Origin: Tetrapyrgos nigripes
Lineage: Eukaryota > Basidiomycota > Agaricomycetes > Agaricales > Campanellaceae
Assembly: GCA_013368315.1 (NCBI GenBank)
Contig: JAACJM010000062.1
Span: 1 to 64,000 of the forward strand
Length of the DNA stretch: 64,000 nt
Direction of reading: 5' to 3'
The position numbers were made by a program, and so were the translations under genes. Below are positions 46,249-56,565 of the stretch, one piece after another (the first letter of the stretch is position 1; every line of letters begins with the position of its first letter). Under the pieces are notes generated by a model that made no database searches, was not told the DNA's origin, and saw nothing but the letters and a program-made list of their open reading frames with translations.

Positions 46249-47728
46249 ATGATTTCTCTTCTCTCCTCTTTCTTCGGTCTTACGCTGGTCGCAAGTTCTT
46301 TTGCCTCATATACCGCTAGACAGCAGCCTTCCGGAAAGGTCGCACAGGCTTATTTCACCGGTTTCCACTCCGTCGACGCGACACCTATTTTCGATGTTTC
46401 CCAGATCAGTTGGGAAAAGTACAACAGGATGATTTATGCTTTTGCGTAAGATTTTTTCCAAAACCATTTGCCATCCGAGTGCTCACATCTCTGAATACAC
46501 AGTGAAACTACGGAAGATCCTAGTTCTATCACTCTCGATGGCTCCAATCCAGACGGCATCTCTTCTTTCGTAGAAGCAGCCCACAACAATGTACGTCTCG
46601 ACATCATTTGATTTTTGCCTTCCTACTAACATCTGTCGTAGAACGTTCGTGCTATCTTGTCTATCGGAGGCTGGACTGGCTCGCGCTTCTGGTCTACTGC
46701 CGTTGGATCTCCTGAAAACAGAACTATCTTCGTGAGGACTGTTACAGACTTCGTTAGTCAGTACCAACTTGATGGCTTGGATTTTGAGTACGTGAAAGCT
46801 CTTCTGTTTTTCTTCACTTTAACTTAGTTGCGTTCACAGCTGGGAATACCCCAATAGGCAGGGATTAGGATGTAATGTCATCGATCCCAACGACACAGCA
46901 AACTTTGTCGCATTCCTCAAGGAGCTCAGACAAGACCCCATCGGAGCCACACTTGACCTTTCCGCTGCCGTTTCCATCACTCCTTATAACGACGCTAACG
47001 AGAAACCGTCTACCGACATGTCCGAATTCGCCAAATACCTCGACACAATTATGATTATGAACTACGACATCTGGGGTTCTTGGACCGACGCCGTCGGTCC
47101 CAACGCACCTCTCAACGATATCTGTGCGCCTGCTGCAAAGCAACAAGGCTCTGCGGTCTCTGCAGTCGCCAATTGGGGAAAAGCCGGTGTTCCGTTGGAA
47201 AAGATCGTACTGGGTGTCGCTTCGTATGGTCATTCCTACGAGGTTGCTACGAAAGACGCTTTCGTTGATGGGTCCACCACTGAGCTTGCCTCGTATCCCG
47301 CTTTCAACAAAACTGCTCGCCCACAGGGTGACTCTTGGGATACCGATAATTTGACCATTGACCAGTGTGGTAACCCTCAGACATATGGTGGAAATTGGAA
47401 CATGTGGGCGTTGATTGGTGCTGGGTTGCTTGACGAGACCGGTCAGCCTGTGGATGGGGTTCCTTACAGGTTTGATGACTGCAGTAAAACGGTAAGCATC
47501 AAATATTTCTCTTCGGAACTCTTCCAGTCACTCATTACATCCTATTTCTAGGCCTACGTCTACCGGCCAGACCAGCAAATCATGATTTCTTTCGATGATC
47601 CTATGGCTTTTGCGGCCAAAGGCCAGTTCATCAAGGATATGGGTCTGGGTGGGTTTGGCATGTGGGAAGCTGGGGGAGATTATGGCAATATCTTAGTTGA
47701 TGCCATCCGGGAAGCGGCTGGATTCTAA
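46249..47728 (+). CDS. GH18 chitinase C, secreted
   Basis: This third chitinase paralogue lies about 10 kb from the A/B pair on the opposite strand. The ATG at 46249 (CACACCATG) opens a signal peptide (MISLLSSFFGLTLVASSFAS), then VAQAYFTGFHSVDATPIFDV. Introns fall at the same sites as in A and B: after IYAFA, after the AHNN segment, inside the catalytic motif (GA|GTACGT...CACAG|C giving DGLDFDWEYP), and after DDCSKT. The blocks ILSIGGWTGSRFW, IMIMNYDIWGSW and KIVLGVASYGHSY are intact, and the last exon reads QIMISFDDPMAFAAKGQF then FGMWEAGGDYGNILVDAI to the TAA at 47728. Shared intron positions show common descent by duplication followed by inversion or transposition. No extra binding module is visible. 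Confidence 0.9.
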
Positions 47729-48155
47729 TTTTTCGCGTACTTTGAGTAGGATATATGTTTGTCTGGCTCAGTATATTATATATTGATGAATTTTGAGTCT
47801 TCTCCGTTCCGTAACGAGCTGAAGCTGAAGAACGATTCTGAAGTAAGGTACCTTCTGTCGAAGTTGACTCACGCTCGATGAGCAATGCCGCGATCCGACT
47901 TGTTGAAAAAGCACCCTGCAATTAAGGAATGAGACATATTCCTTCCACCTCATTTTGTTTGAGCTGAGACCTCTCGACAAGACAAAAGATTATATATACA
48001 GCTACAGCCCACAGGTACACCGAGAATAAATGCGAGACGATTGTGTCTCCTTCAACTGCCACTGGTCACCAGAGACTTGCCTCATTACTTCTGTTGTATA
48101 TATGATGAATTCCTCAGCTTTCATCGTGAAACAAACAAGTAGAGAAGGATGCCCA
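47729..48155. other. convergent 3' flanks
   Basis: This lies between the chitinase C stop and the GH127-like stop. A TATATATA run at about 47990 and short AT-rich tracts are the only features seen. Confidence 0.4.
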
Positions 48156-51100
48156 TTACAGCTGTAACGGTACTTGTGAACCCACAACGTCTTCGAAGAC
48201 ACCCTCTCCAAATGACACGACTGGGAACTCGCTGATCCGTAACTTGGTGGCCTACAATAAAAACCAACAAATAAAAATATGTAAGCATCAAGCACTTCAA
48301 CAAATCCAGAACGACTCACCCCAAAGGGCCACAACGTAATCACCCTTCTAGGACCTACACATTCTGGATTCTCCGGTGGAGACGACGCAAAAGTATCTCC
48401 TGCCAAAGGCCAATCGATCAGGCAAGCACTCGCTGTAATCCTCGTTGGAGGTAATCCAGAGTCGAATATCGGTGAGGGGAGATTTCCGGATGTGGGAGTA
48501 TCGTGATGATAGACCAAGCTTGAAGGATCGATGGCGTATTCCCAAGCTTCTGCTGGGTCATATTGCAAGTCGATGGCATGGGTTTCTCGAGGGTCGGTTT
48601 TGATGACTTGTTCGGCTCGTCCGACTGGATGTATGTAGTCAGTCAGTTATTTCGTGCTGAGAGGGGTGATAACACGCACTGTCAAAGGCATAGTTCAGAG
48701 GGCCACGGTGAACAGCTATAGATCCATGTAAACGTTTCTCTGTAAAAGAAACATAGGTCTTAGTTTCACGACACTCGCGAGTACAGGCAGAATCCTCACC
48801 AATCGTTATCTCAGCAGGCAAACGCAACCTCAACACCGTAACTCCCTTCTTCACTTCCACCTTCTGCAACCCTGTCTGCTCATCAGGTGTCAACTCTTCC
48901 TTTGGCCCGTCACCAACAGAAATTGACCCTCCAGAAACCCAGGAAGGAATCCTGACAAAATAGTCGAAATCTTTAGTCGCCGTAATGGTTGTTGTCAGTG
49001 TGTCTCCAAACGGATAAAGGGTCTCAACGACCACTTTAGCATCGTTACCTATAATGGACAGCGTCAGCGAGAGAACGAAAGTAAGCAATTGGACAGCTCA
49101 CCATCACTCAAGGTCACCTCTGTACTAAAAGGCCCAAGATACAAGTGAACGAGAGACTTGCCATCAACCGTCTTCAAGAACGCATTTGTAATGAATTTAG
49201 GCCAGCCTTGAGGGAAGTTGACCGTGCAGCAGCTGTGTTCATTCACATAGGTTATGACGGAGATCCTCACGCCGGGCTAGATAGAACACAACTCACGGAT
49301 AGTTGGGCTCCAGACCAAATACATTTGAGTATGGGCTGAATTAACAAGATTAGATTCTTTTCGTTGAAGAAGCCTAGGGAGACCTACCCATCTTCAGGGA
49401 ATGGATTCCTGGTTGGTTGATAGACTGGTCAGCGGGTCTGGTACCGGACAAGGGACAGGTAAAAGTCGTGACACTCACGGAGTCATGTTCTTCGCAGCAA
49501 CTTGATTCTGCTGTTGGAGATACTGTCGTCCCCACATGTCTGGTTAAGAATACAATTAGTATAGGCCTCCTCCTTGCGCTGAGTAAACCGTTACCTACCA
49601 GCTGTCATCGTCGCCGGTAATGCATTGTATGTCATCCTCTCCACCTAGACAGGACGACACGCGTAAGCAGGTCACGACCTAAATCCAAATCACCTTTTAA
49701 AACACTCTTACTCGATCAGCGTACTTGAGATCCCCAATAACTTGATACAAATACGATCCGCTAAACATCGCTTCCTTCAAAAGTCAACCAACAAGGCAAA
49801 AGGCGAAATCAGTCTGCCACATACACCCTACAAAGCAGAACAACTATGCTTACCACGACTAGACACAACTCCGTCCCTCTCACGGCTTCCAATCCAGCTA
49901 ACATCTCATCTGCTGCATACGCTCCGGAAGGACGTCCATGGTATCTGAACATGAGGTCCCAGGCTAAATTGGCTGCGTCTAAATCTGATTGATTATGCGT
50001 AAATCGATATGTGGCGGGTAAAGCTTTAAGTCCTTCAGCCATGTTCACGCCGTGCCACTGTCAAGCAGAAGGCCCGTTCAGCCAAGGATACTTTTGAGGG
50101 ATAATGATGATTAGACTTACGGAGAGCTCTAGCCCAAAGGGATTGGTGAGGTTTTCGACTTGAAATGACCGAATGAGGCTGAAGAGAAGAGATAAGGATT
50201 GATAGAGGGCATACCAGGACCTCTAGGGAAATACTTTGTAAACGACGACTTCAGTAACGGGAGCAACCCTGGCACTAAGAGTATAGATGTACCTTTTCCG
50301 AAAAGACCTTCTCCCAAGGAACTCCTGACCACTTCAACCTAGTCATGGTATCGACAAGGAGTTTTTCCTGTCCACGGGGATGATAATCGTGCAGCCTTAA
50401 ATCAGAGGCAAAAAACAATTTCAACATTTGACCCGAAAATGCAGAAATGACGCAGTTCCTACTTACCATTGCAAAGCCAGTACGAAATCCTCCCATCTCG
50501 TCATGGCCCATTTATCTACCCCTTGTTCCTTTCTCAGCATTTCGTTAGCCAGGTTGACGAATTTGTGAAGAGCAGTGACAACTCGGTCCGTCTGCGAAGG
50601 CTTGTATTCCACCATTTGAATTGCTCCGAAGAAGAAAGGGTACCTAGGGCACATATGAGTCGAGTTGCAATAGAAGGAAGGAGAACAACGAACCTTCCCC
50701 AAAGGAACCTTGGCTTATCCGTCCCAACTTCAGGTCCAAGCCAGCCGGATTCATCCTGGTGATCCAAGACATAATCAAGGAATTCCTGCGTTTTCTCTTT
50801 GATCACAGTGTTGTTGACAAGGATGCCGTTTGGAACCATAGCGTTCTGTATGAAACGGTTATCAATATAGGTAGAAAGGAAGAAAGAGGATGCTACAGAC
50901 AAACCAGTAGCTCCCAGCTGAACAGAGAAATCAAAGTTAGCTTTGGATGATAAGCGAAGGCGATAGACGCACCTTCCTCTAGATAGGAATAGAAGGAGTC
51001 TCCGCCAATCCAGTCCGAATTTGAGACACTTTCATTCGGGTATAAGGCCTTAAGGGAGAATGAACCGGTCATGGCGAAAGAAGACCCACAGATCGTAGAA

Positions 51101-51382
51101 TTCGTGCATATGTCCTGCAACGCCATTTGTCTGGACTTGAAGCTGCAACTTCAGATAAGTCAGGGCCAAAAGGACACGTTGTAAATCCGAACCTGGTCGA
51201 GCAACCACCCCGTAGGTCGCACATTTCCAAGAGGCAGTGCTTCAAACTTTTTCGGGGCAAGCCCATCTGGAAACCACGAACGTCAGTTGCAGACTCAGAA
51301 GAGAATTTAACGACGCACATTTCGCCTCTGCAGCCAGTCCGATCAAGGCCAGGGAAAGCGTGGTCCTGCGAGCTCTGAACAT
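48156..51382 (-). CDS. GH127-like (DUF1680) glycosidase, secreted
   Basis: GH127/DUF1680 enzymes include beta-L-arabinofuranosidases, in which a zinc-linked cysteine is the nucleophile. The ATG at 51382 gives a signal peptide (MFRARRTTLSLALIGLAAEA). The many exons carry helical-barrel blocks (GWLGPEVGTDKPRFLWGRF, TALHKFVNLANEM, WAMTRWEDFVLALQWL, then MAEGLKALPATYRFTHNQSD and GAYAADEMLAG). The SCCTVNFPQGWPKF motif holds the paired Cys typical of the family active site. Beta-domain blocks follow (VHLYLGPFSTEVTL, VETLYPFGDTLTTTITATKD, VRIPSWVSGG, HGSIAVHRGPLNYAFD). A final exon, ATKLRISEFPVVSFGEGVFE, ends at 48156. Fungal members are divergent and their substrates untested, so the name is by family only. 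It is long compared with neighbours because of more than ten small introns. Confidence 0.8.
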
Positions 51383-52018
51383 CTCAGACTCTGGAACAGA
51401 AAAGAAAAGGAAACCATTTATTTGATGATGTTCTTGTACCACATGATGGCGGTTCAGGTCCAGCTGTGGTCACACTCGTCCTCCAACATCGAATGCTATA
51501 CTCACCACAATTTCCAATCTGAACCCTCCAGAACTGCCGGTTTTACCTCAATCTACCTGGAAGCCACGCCGTAATCCCTCAGCGAATGCATCACATCAAT
51601 CTTGGAGGTTGTACGTCGTCAAGAAAAGGCAGTCTATCTCTATTCCATCGCAAACTCAAGAGCATATATCCTGCACACTAAGCAAGTATCATGAATTTGT
51701 ATTGCTAGGACATATATCGAAGAAAATTGCGGGTATGTACAAGGCTAATCTAGTCGCCTCTATATCTATGGCTACTCATCAAGAGGAAGTATATGCTACT
51801 GATACAGTTTTAGGTACATTAGTATGCGATGCGAAATTGCTGTATGCGAGAGTTCGAAATGACTCTAAGCGCCATGAAAAATATATGGGCGCGAACATGG
51901 TAAGTGTACAGGTCACCTTCTAAAGCGTCTATATCGCTGACATCGAGTCTAAGGCTCCACTTCGTCCAAGGTCGTGTCGTCATCCAGCGCACACCAACTT
52001 CCTACCGTCGCAAAAGGT
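51383..52018. other. intergenic region between GH127-like gene and GPD
   Basis: A plus-strand frame at 51609-51923 exists, but it has ordinary noncoding composition and no motif. It probably contains the GH127-like promoter and the GPD 3' UTR. Confidence 0.4.
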
Positions 52019-53766
52019 TTACAGGTTCTCGAAGAGGCACTTGGGGTCCATGCCCTCGAAGCTGATCCGGTAGACCTTTTCGAACAATGGGTAGCCTTCC
52101 AAACGGCCTCGTGCTTCCAGGAAATGGAAGATCTCATCAGCAGTGGCGACACCTTGCAACTTTTGACCCTTGAGCAGTTCGTGCTCGAGTTGTGCAAAGG
52201 ACTTGCCAGTCTTGACGAAAGCCTCGGCACATTTACGGTTACGGCCTCCAAACGACGCTGGTGATTCGTATACGTTAGCCAATAGCTCAGTGTCAGGCAG
52301 AAACGTCACTTACTCGTGATGAGGTCGGCGACACCAGCAGAGTGGTGGGAGAAAGTCAGTGATGATGAGCTGGGGAAGAACTCTTTTGTGAAGCTGGCCA
52401 TCTCGATAAGACCGATGCGAAGGATAGCAGCTGGATAACTCTGTGAGATCTTGCCAAATCGTGAACGCCGTGCTTAGGCTTACCTTTGGTGTTACCTCCA
52501 AGACCCATTCCGTCTACAAAGCCTGCCGCCATTGCGACGACGTTCTTGAGCGCACCGCTCAAGCTAACACCAGCCACATCTTCAATCGGGTGAACTCGGA
52601 ACGCAGGCGAGTCAAACACTGCGTGCCAAAGAGCAGCGTCTTCAGGCGAGGGTACACCGATAGTTGTCTCGCAAAACTCCGAGTTGGCGACTTCAAGAGC
52701 GATGTTGGCACCACCTACCCCAAAAAGGTCAGTCTATGAGTCTTTAAGATCAAAAACCGTTACTGACCAAGTGCAGAGCAAGGGATGCCAAGCTTCTCCT
52801 CGATGATGTGGGGATAGGTGTAGATCTGATCGCCTTTGACCTCGACACCCTTGATCGCAGAGATGGCCCGAGCATTGGGAGCAAGGACTCCAGGCTTGGA
52901 CAGTTTATCGAGGACTGGTGGGAGGAACTGATGAGGAACGACGAGTACAAGGAGAGTGGCGTCTTTGGCCACTTCAGCGAGGTCAGAGACTGCTTTGAGA
53001 TTATGCGGCAGGGTCACGTCGGGAAGATAGCGGGAGTGTTGATGCGTTGAGTTGATGATCTCGGTGAGAAGACCTTCTCCAGGAATCTACAAACCATTAA
53101 TATTTTAATCAGTACTAGGGTCAAAGTCACCGCATAGATTAAGACCTAGTACCTCACGTTCCCGGACCCACATGCGCACCTCTGGGTTAAAACCCTGCCC
53201 GATAATCGCATCAGAAAGTTCAACAAAAACCAGGAACCGTAAGAAAGTCTTACCTTCTTCTCAGCAGCGTTCAAGGCGGCGATACGTGCAAGAGCTGTTC
53301 CCCAGCTCCCACTGCCGATGATAGCAATCTTCTGCGTTTCACCGTCGACTTTTTCGGGCTCGTAAAGGTCAAATTCGGTGACGTAAGGAGCCATGGCAGC
53401 AGCAATGACTCCCGAGCTTGAACGTCGTTTTGGAACTGGTCTCTCGACCTTGGCTTCTTCGCCATCGGATTCGGAAGTCTCGGAGACCGCCCGTGAATGC
53501 GTCTTCTTGGTTGACCGTTGCGAGTTAGTACGCTGGGATTGACGCTGGGGTTGCACGCTTGTGAAAGCCATGCTTCCACCAGAGAGCGCATTGAGACCAC
53601 CCTTTCGAATACCGCCACTGGGTAGGGCTCTGAGGAGTGGCGATGGAGGACGTGATGAGTTTGGTGTGGATAATGGAGAGACAGGACGAGAGTTTAAAGG
53701 AGAAGGAGAGTGGGACTTGGGTGATGAGTCGCCAGAATGTGTCGTAGCGTCTTTCGTTGTGGACAT
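52019..53766 (-). CDS. GPD1: NAD-dependent glycerol-3-phosphate dehydrogenase with long N-terminal extension
   Basis: It reduces dihydroxyacetone phosphate to glycerol-3-phosphate with NADH in the cytosol, feeding glycerol and lipid synthesis. The ATG at 53766 opens about 145 Ser/Pro/Arg-rich residues not found in short family members. Then comes the Rossmann motif [19 protein letters not shown] at about residues 146-164. Downstream blocks are [27 protein letters not shown], the substrate-site [20 protein letters not shown], the [12 protein letters not shown] loop and the C-terminal [16 protein letters not shown]. The stop is at 52019. A KRRSSSGV sequence at about residues 113-120 resembles the phosphorylated RKRSSSSV stretch near the N-terminus of yeast Gpd1. 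The gene is head-to-head with the phosphatase at 54678, which would carry out the next step. Confidence 0.92.
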
Positions 53767-54677
53767 GATGATTGTGAGCAAGATAAACTTTGGGTGATTG
53801 TTTTGGTTTTTTATGGATGTTCTACTAGGCTTTTATAAATACAGCAGGACTCTGCGCAACGCCGTCCATGTTGGAGCGCAAATGTGAAGGAAAACTTTTG
53901 CCGAACGCTATCAGCTTGAAGGTTGAGAAAATTTCGTGCCGAAGACGTACAGCTCGGTCCGGTTGTACGTTGTTCCAGAAGGTCGGAACGATGAGATCAT
54001 CATTTGCGGCGATCACCACTATTGCCGAGGAGTCGAGGACAGTGCCTTAACGGTCAGTTGCGCCTTTTTGGCTTTTTCCGCCTCGGCGACGTCATAGCAA
54101 TTTGTTGACACTTTGCAATTTTTCGGCTTCATCTTTCTTTCCTCAGGTTTCTACATACAGGTTTTCTGCGACCTGGACGAGCGGAGCGGTCCGTGTTTTC
54201 GGTTAATACCAACTCCAAGTTACCACATCTTCCCCTTGTTTTCTCTTATCAGTATGTAATCGATCTTCATGGGTGGCGCACACAGAAATTGAGGATAAAC
54301 AATATCCGAAACTCCTTTTATCTTTCAACGTTCATTTCCCGTGTTCTCCACTGCTTCTGTTCTAACGAGAAACGTGGAATTGGAGCTTTTTGGAGAAGGT
54401 TCGGCGTCTTGCTCAATGCCAGCCAGTGTACGCGCTTCGCTTCACCGAACCGACACTAGCGATACACCACTTTTGTTCAAACATTTGCGTAAGTCGACAC
54501 GGCTCAAATTTCTGCCACTCCTTAGCCACTCCTATATCGTCATCGAGGAAGAGATTACCAGATGCTTAAATATCAGACCGAAAAACTTCATCCCCTCACA
54601 AAACTCACAGCTTTCTACACATTGCCTCTTAACTGTTAATCCAACTTTTATCTTCACAACTCCCTGTTACGACAATC
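53767..54677. promoter_or_regulatory. bidirectional promoter region of the glycerol gene pair
   Basis: This is a 911-nt gap between the divergent ATGs of the dehydrogenase and the phosphatase. On the dehydrogenase side there is a TATAAAA at 53831-53837. Two CCCCT words, the core of the yeast stress-response element, occur near 54230 and 54591; at this length they may be chance. Open frames here are short and probably part of 5' UTRs. Confidence 0.5.
53831..53837 (-). promoter_or_regulatory. TATA box of the GPD gene
   Basis: TATAAAA on the minus strand lies 65-71 nt upstream of the ATG at 53766. Confidence 0.5.
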
Positions 54678-55810
54678 ATGCAACAAGGTACTACTACTGT
54701 TAACCACACCGTTAAGGCCATTCTGTACGTTCTTTCCTTGCTTAGCTGCATCAGACGTGTTTCTGACTATCTACAACTAGTTTCGACATGGACGGCACCC
54801 TCATCGACTCCTCCCCCGCCGTCACAGCCGCCTGGCAACTCCTGAAAGATACGGGTTACGACTTCCTCGACCTTCCCCACATCCTCGCTTCTGCACACGG
54901 CTACCGTACCGTCGATGCCTTGCGCAAATGGTGTAGGATCAATGACGAGGAACTTCTACAGAAGGAAGTCGTCCGCTTCGAAAACGCCATCCTCAGCAAT
55001 GCCCAAGCAAAAGCGGGTTCTGGAGGTGGAATTATCGCTCTCCCTGGTGTGAAGCAGCTTTTGGACGACATCGAGGGTCCCAACAAGGCTGAGCAGGGAG
55101 AAGGCTGGGCAGTTTGCACTTCTTGTAAGTGGAACCGTTGACGATGAAGGCCTTTATCTGACGTTTTCTCCTTAGCAACACACTACTACGCCTCCCGAGC
55201 TCTGCCTGCAGCTGGTCTGCGTATTCCGCAAGTCTTTGTGACTGCTGAGTCTGTCTCACAAGGCAAACCTGCTCCGGATCCTTACCTCCTTGGCGCGGAG
55301 CGCAAGAACGTTTCGCCTCTTGACTGTTAGTTTCTTTTTCCTTACTTGAGAGTCTAACTTCTGATCAAATGTCCTAGGTGTCGTCGTTGAGGATGCACCT
55401 ACAGGTATTCGCAGCGGTAAAGCCAGTGGTGCCGTAGTACTCGCAACCTGCACTTCACACACAAGGGAGGCTCTTGAGAAAGAGAATCCCGACTTCCTTG
55501 TGACCGATCTTTCACAGTAAGCCTCTCCGCTATCCATATCTATTGATGCTCACTGATCTTTCATCATAGCGTCAAAGCCACTCGCAATCCCGACGGCACC
55601 GTGACTCTTGCCATCTCGCAGCCCGAAGACAGAAGACAGGATGTCGCACCTTCGCCTGAAGATACCCCCCTCACAACACCCGTCATTTCTCGGATGCCCA
55701 GTGCCGTTGACCTCAAAAAGCTGCAGTCCGGTCTCGCTACTCCACGGGAGCCCGGAACAGAGATCGACGACTATGGCGCAAGGGGTATCAAGGCCATGAG
55801 CGGCTTCTAA
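54678..55810 (+). CDS. HAD-family phosphatase, probable glycerol-3-phosphate phosphatase
   Basis: HAD phosphatases of the GPP/DOG group dephosphorylate glycerol-3-phosphate or sugar phosphates. The ATG at 54678 (ACAATCATG) starts MQQGTTTVNHTVKAI. An early intron (GTACGT...CTAG) leads to motif I, LFDMDGTLIDSSPAVTAAW, with the nucleophile and acid Asp. GVKQLLDDIEG and AVCTSSTHYYASRAL (motif II region) follow. GKPAPDPYLLGAERKNV carries the motif III Lys, and VVVEDAPTGIRSGKASG the motif IV Asp pair. The body matches yeast Gpp1/Gpp2 in length. A polar C-terminal tail of about 60 residues follows (TPREPGTEIDDYGARGIKAM) and ends at 55810. The divergent GPD neighbour favours glycerol-3-phosphate as substrate over 2-deoxyglucose-6-phosphate. 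Confidence 0.85.
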
Positions 55811-56565
55811 ACCTGTCCCCATCTCATCGTGACGTCCTGTCATGCACGTCATGTACTGTTATGATCCTGCACGACTACACTTGACCGTTTAGAAGAGGCT
55901 CTTAGAAGCCACATTAGAGTCAGACACCTAGATTTGACCTAGATTTTAGAGGTTGAAACCTAGAGATAGATAGTACGTCAAGTACAACCGTAGAAGTTAT
56001 GATAGGATGTACGATAGTATACATAATGCATTTGCTTTGGTGATCTTTCTTCCAGCCCATTTCAGGCGAGTAATGGTGCAAAATTAATACTTGTACCCCT
56101 TTAGTCTCAAGGTTGGAGATTGTCGAACAAAAACTTAAAAGTGTCGATTCCGTATTGGCTGGCCATATCTGGACCCTGATGAAGCTGAATCATCGGAGGC
56201 TCGGAGCGTGTTTTCATCGATGAAGAATTTTTGGAATAATTTTAAGCCGTCTCGTAAAACCTTGCGAGGGTGTTCGAAGTCAAATCTTTTCACGTGTAAC
56301 ACGATGTACTGCGCTCCCGGGGCGCCCGGGAGCTTGGAGGTTCGTCGTTCGTGAAGAGATCTAGACCGTGGACCAGTGCCAGCTACTGCACTCTTAATGG
56401 AATAAGATTCATACAGTCGGAATCTGAACGGAAGCTCGGAAAAAGAACTCTTCAAATCGCTCGGTGGTGTGTGTGAGTAGAACAGCCTGTAAATTTAACC
56501 CATCCCAGATTTTGGGATTATTATTCAGAGTTCTAGCATAGTGTACACTATTAGGGAGAAGATTA
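55811..56565. other. 3' flanks of convergent phosphatase and O-methyltransferase genes
   Basis: A minus-strand frame at 56135-56455 is open but shows no motif and is probably O-methyltransferase 3' UTR. The GC-rich hairpin at 56313-56333 lies here. Confidence 0.45.
56313..56333. repeat. GC-rich perfect hairpin, 9-bp arms
   Basis: GCTCCCGGG and CCCGGGAGC flank a GCG loop in otherwise AT-leaning sequence. It lies about 230 nt beyond the O-methyltransferase stop, so it would fold in a long 3' UTR. Confidence 0.7.

Noticed and set aside
56135..56455. 106-codon minus-strand frame after the O-methyltransferase
   Set aside because: No motif, and the O-methyltransferase already ends with a typical C-terminus at 56566; treated as 3' UTR.
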